This document shows positions 58,513 through 59,995 of a stretch of 59,995 bases of DNA, piece by piece. The notes below the pieces were generated by a model, which did no database searches, had not been told where the DNA came from, and saw nothing but the letters and a program-made list of their open reading frames with translations. The DNA lies in contig JAFDDB010000007.1 in NCBI GenBank assembly GCA_019311115.1, positions 1 through 59,995 on the forward strand. Direction: 5' to 3'. Origin of the DNA: Deltaproteobacteria bacterium (GTDB lineage: Bacteria > Myxococcota_A > UBA9160 > SZUA-336). The position numbers and the translations under genes were made by a program. Within the stretch, counting starts at the first letter, position 1, and the number at the start of each line of letters is the position of its first letter.

Positions 58513-59995
58513 TCAGCGCGCCGGAGCGGCGGGAACGGCCGAGGGCCAGTCCAGACGGAACGGATAGGACAGGCGCTCGGATCCCTCGGCGACCTGGATC
58601 TCGAGCTGCATGGGCTTCCCCGACACCTTGAAGTGACGCAGGACCGCCGACTCGTGCTGCTCGACGTCGAGCGGCTCGACGCGAAGCGGCTCTCCGTCCT
58701 CGTTGAGCGCGCCGACGGTGACGAGCCGGCTCACGTCGCCTTCGATGCGTGTCGAGAGGCGGTCACGGCCCAGTTCCACGACCTCGAGTCGCACGCCGCG
58801 GCTCTCGACGGAACGACCGGGCTCGACGACCGTCAGCCGGCTGGACTCGACTCCGCGCGCGAGGCGCAGCACTAGCTCGCCCTCGAGCTTCGGCTCGGGT
58901 TCGGTTCCCAGGTCGAGCGCGCAGGTCAGCTCTTCTCGCCCGAAGCGGTAGCGAGGGTAGAGGGGAGTGCGCGCGTCGCGCAGCCGCACCTCGAGCGCCG
59001 TCAGGTTGTAGCTCAGGTTCGGGATGTTCGGAGCCAGCACCTGCAGGCGTCGCGTCACGCCCTCGTCGGTCAGCTCGCCCTCGGCAAGGGCCAGCGTGAA
59101 CGGGCCGGCCGTCGTGCGCGCGCGGGGTCGCGGGTTGACGTCGAAGGGCACGCCGAAGCGATCGCTGTACTCGCGCGCGTACTGCTCGGCGCTGTACTCG
59201 ATGAAGCGGACCGACTGGCCCGCCTGCTCCTGCTTGTCGCTGCCCGGCCGCGCGGAGTCGAAGCGGAACGCGTACCGGGCCGAGGCCGCTTCGGCGACGA
59301 AGATCACGTCGATTCCCTCGAGCGTCCCGCGCACGCTGCGCGAGCCGACGCGTCCGCCGTCGAAGGCGAGGTCGGAGGTCCAGCTGTGGCTGGTGACGAG
59401 CCCGGATCCGAACGACCCGGTTCCCCTCAGGTCGAGGACCTTGTCCGCGGCGCCCGAGACCCGGTACGAGAAGAACCCCTGCGACACGCCCGTGATCTCG
59501 ACGCGCACGTCGTCGCGAACGGTCTCGGCGCCGACCTCGGCCGGCACGCCTACGACCTGGGTGCGCACCGGCAGGGAGAGCTCGACGTGTCCGCGGAGCG
59601 ACTCGACCGCGTCGAGCGGGGTGCCTTCGACGAGGCGCAGCGTCGCTCGGGCGTGCATCCAGTCACCCATCAGGTCGGGCTCCAGCTCGACGGGACGGCC
59701 GTTGCGGTCGGCGCCACAGGCCTCGTCGAGCAGCAACTCCTCGCCCCCGGAGCCGAGCGCCTGGTCGATGGCGATCCGCGGCAGGCGCCAACGCTCGCCC
59801 ATGTTCGCCATCGTCGCCGCGTAGACCTCGACTGCGACCTCGAGGCCGGCTCCCGCGCGCTCGCTCGCGCGCACCGAATCGACGTGGAGCCCGAACGGAC
59901 CGGCGACCACGTCGCCCGGGCCCGCGAGCGGCCGGTTGCTGTCGTAGCGGGACAGCGACGACAGCGGGTACTCGCGGCGGAAGTCGCGGCGGCGG
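58513..59995 (-). CDS. Large hypothetical protein, 5' end outside window
   Basis: The frame is open to the right edge (RREYPLSSLSRYDSNRPLAGPGD precedes the GTG at 59910), so the N-terminus lies outside. The visible ~490 residues are rich in short beta strands without cysteines, for example RVEITGVSQGFFSYRVSG, RLQVLAPNIPNLSYNLTALEVRLRD and LEGELVLRLARGVESSRLTVVEPG. This suggests a periplasmic or secreted beta-sandwich protein. I recognise no family. It is upstream of the small lipoprotein gene on the same strand, so the three minus-strand genes may form one unit. Confidence 0.7.
   Translation of the reverse strand, partial: RRRDFRREYPLSSLSRYDSNRPLAGPGDVVAGPFGLHVDSVRASERAGAGLEVAVEVYAATMANMGERWRLPRIAIDQALGSGGEELLLDEACGADRNGRPVELEPDLMGDWMHARATLRLVEGTPLDAVESLRGHVELSLPVRTQVVGVPAEVGAETVRDDVRVEITGVSQGFFSYRVSGAADKVLDLRGTGSFGSGLVTSHSWTSDLAFDGGRVGSRSVRGTLEGIDVIFVAEAASARYAFRFDSARPGSDKQEQAGQSVRFIEYSAEQYAREYSDRFGVPFDVNPRPRARTTAGPFTLALAEGELTDEGVTRRLQVLAPNIPNLSYNLTALEVRLRDARTPLYPRYRFGREELTCALDLGTEPEPKLEGELVLRLARGVESSRLTVVEPGRSVESRGVRLEVVELGRDRLSTRIEGDVSRLVTVGALNEDGEPLRVEPLDVEQHESAVLRHFKVSGKPMQLEIQVAEGSERLSYPFRLDWPSAVPAAPAR

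Overview
The window is about 60 kb of very GC-rich, densely coded DNA with no tRNA, rRNA, CRISPR array or insertion sequence that I can see. Lipoproteins with lipoboxes, two outer-membrane porins, an RND pump, a GspE/PilB ATPase and an Lnt-like N-acyltransferase show a Gram-negative organism. Selenoproteins of the GrdB family, a P450, NtrC/sigma-54 control and many CBS/Usp/diiron proteins would fit a free-living deltaproteobacterial-type lineage (Myxococcota or Binatota-like). That placement is an inference, not a determination.

Layout. 1-2.5 kb: end of an RND pump, a radical SAM/SPASM maturase, a CBS protein. 2.5-9.1 kb: a minus-strand accessory/catabolic block with two GrdB-family selenoproteins, a zinc alcohol dehydrogenase, a DppA-type peptidase, a P450, a small membrane protein and a VOC protein, followed by a divergent ferredoxin. 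9.3-14.8 kb: a stress/redox block with two ferritin-like diiron proteins, a zinc-ribbon protein, a hemerythrin, two CBS proteins, a baeRF-like protein and Hsp20. 14.9-19.3 kb: an FMN glutamate-synthase-like oxidoreductase, a GspE-like ATPase and a haem-motif protein. 19.4-27 kb: an operon of cytochrome c, Usp, an APH/P-loop kinase fusion and an APC permease, then a globin-coupled histidine kinase, an NtrC-type regulator and a tandem Usp. 27-32 kb: LMF1-like protein, enoyl-CoA hydratase, a 400-bp non-coding inverted-repeat element, an Npt1-like transporter. 32-44.6 kb: envelope genes (two serine hydrolases, a secreted PEP-synthase-like protein with permuted domains, transglutaminase-like lipoprotein, EipA-like protein, Lnt-like protein, gamma-glutamyltransferase), an LsrF-type aldolase and an SLC13-type transporter. 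44.5-60 kb: hybrid kinase, dienelactone hydrolase, MFS exporter, RapA-like ATPase, VWA protein, two porins, FAD oxidoreductase, membrane proteins and a truncated gene at the right edge.

Two results stand out. First, two genes that the ORF track splits at an in-frame TGA are full-length UxxC selenoproteins. Each has a 6-bp stem at the same distance after the UGA and an identical GGUCG apical loop, and the stems differ by compensatory base changes: a textbook bacterial SECIS arrangement seen twice. Second, four promoters with near-consensus sigma-54 -24/-12 elements lie in front of the stress genes. Two have a TGTGGCG-N3-CGCCACA-type dyad about 47 bp upstream and a third has weaker copies. A globin-coupled kinase and a GAFTGA-containing NtrC regulator are encoded in the same stretch. 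The gene content (Usp, APH/ATPase fusion, CBS proteins, Hsp20) resembles the mycobacterial DosR dormancy regulon, rebuilt here on a sigma-54 system.

Further non-coding structure includes a TATGAC-N4-GTCATA operator repeated around the P450 and ferredoxin genes, 11-bp-phased direct repeats (Pho-box-like) before the VWA gene, and two inverted ~100-nt hairpin elements with compensatory stem changes at 29.4-29.8 kb.
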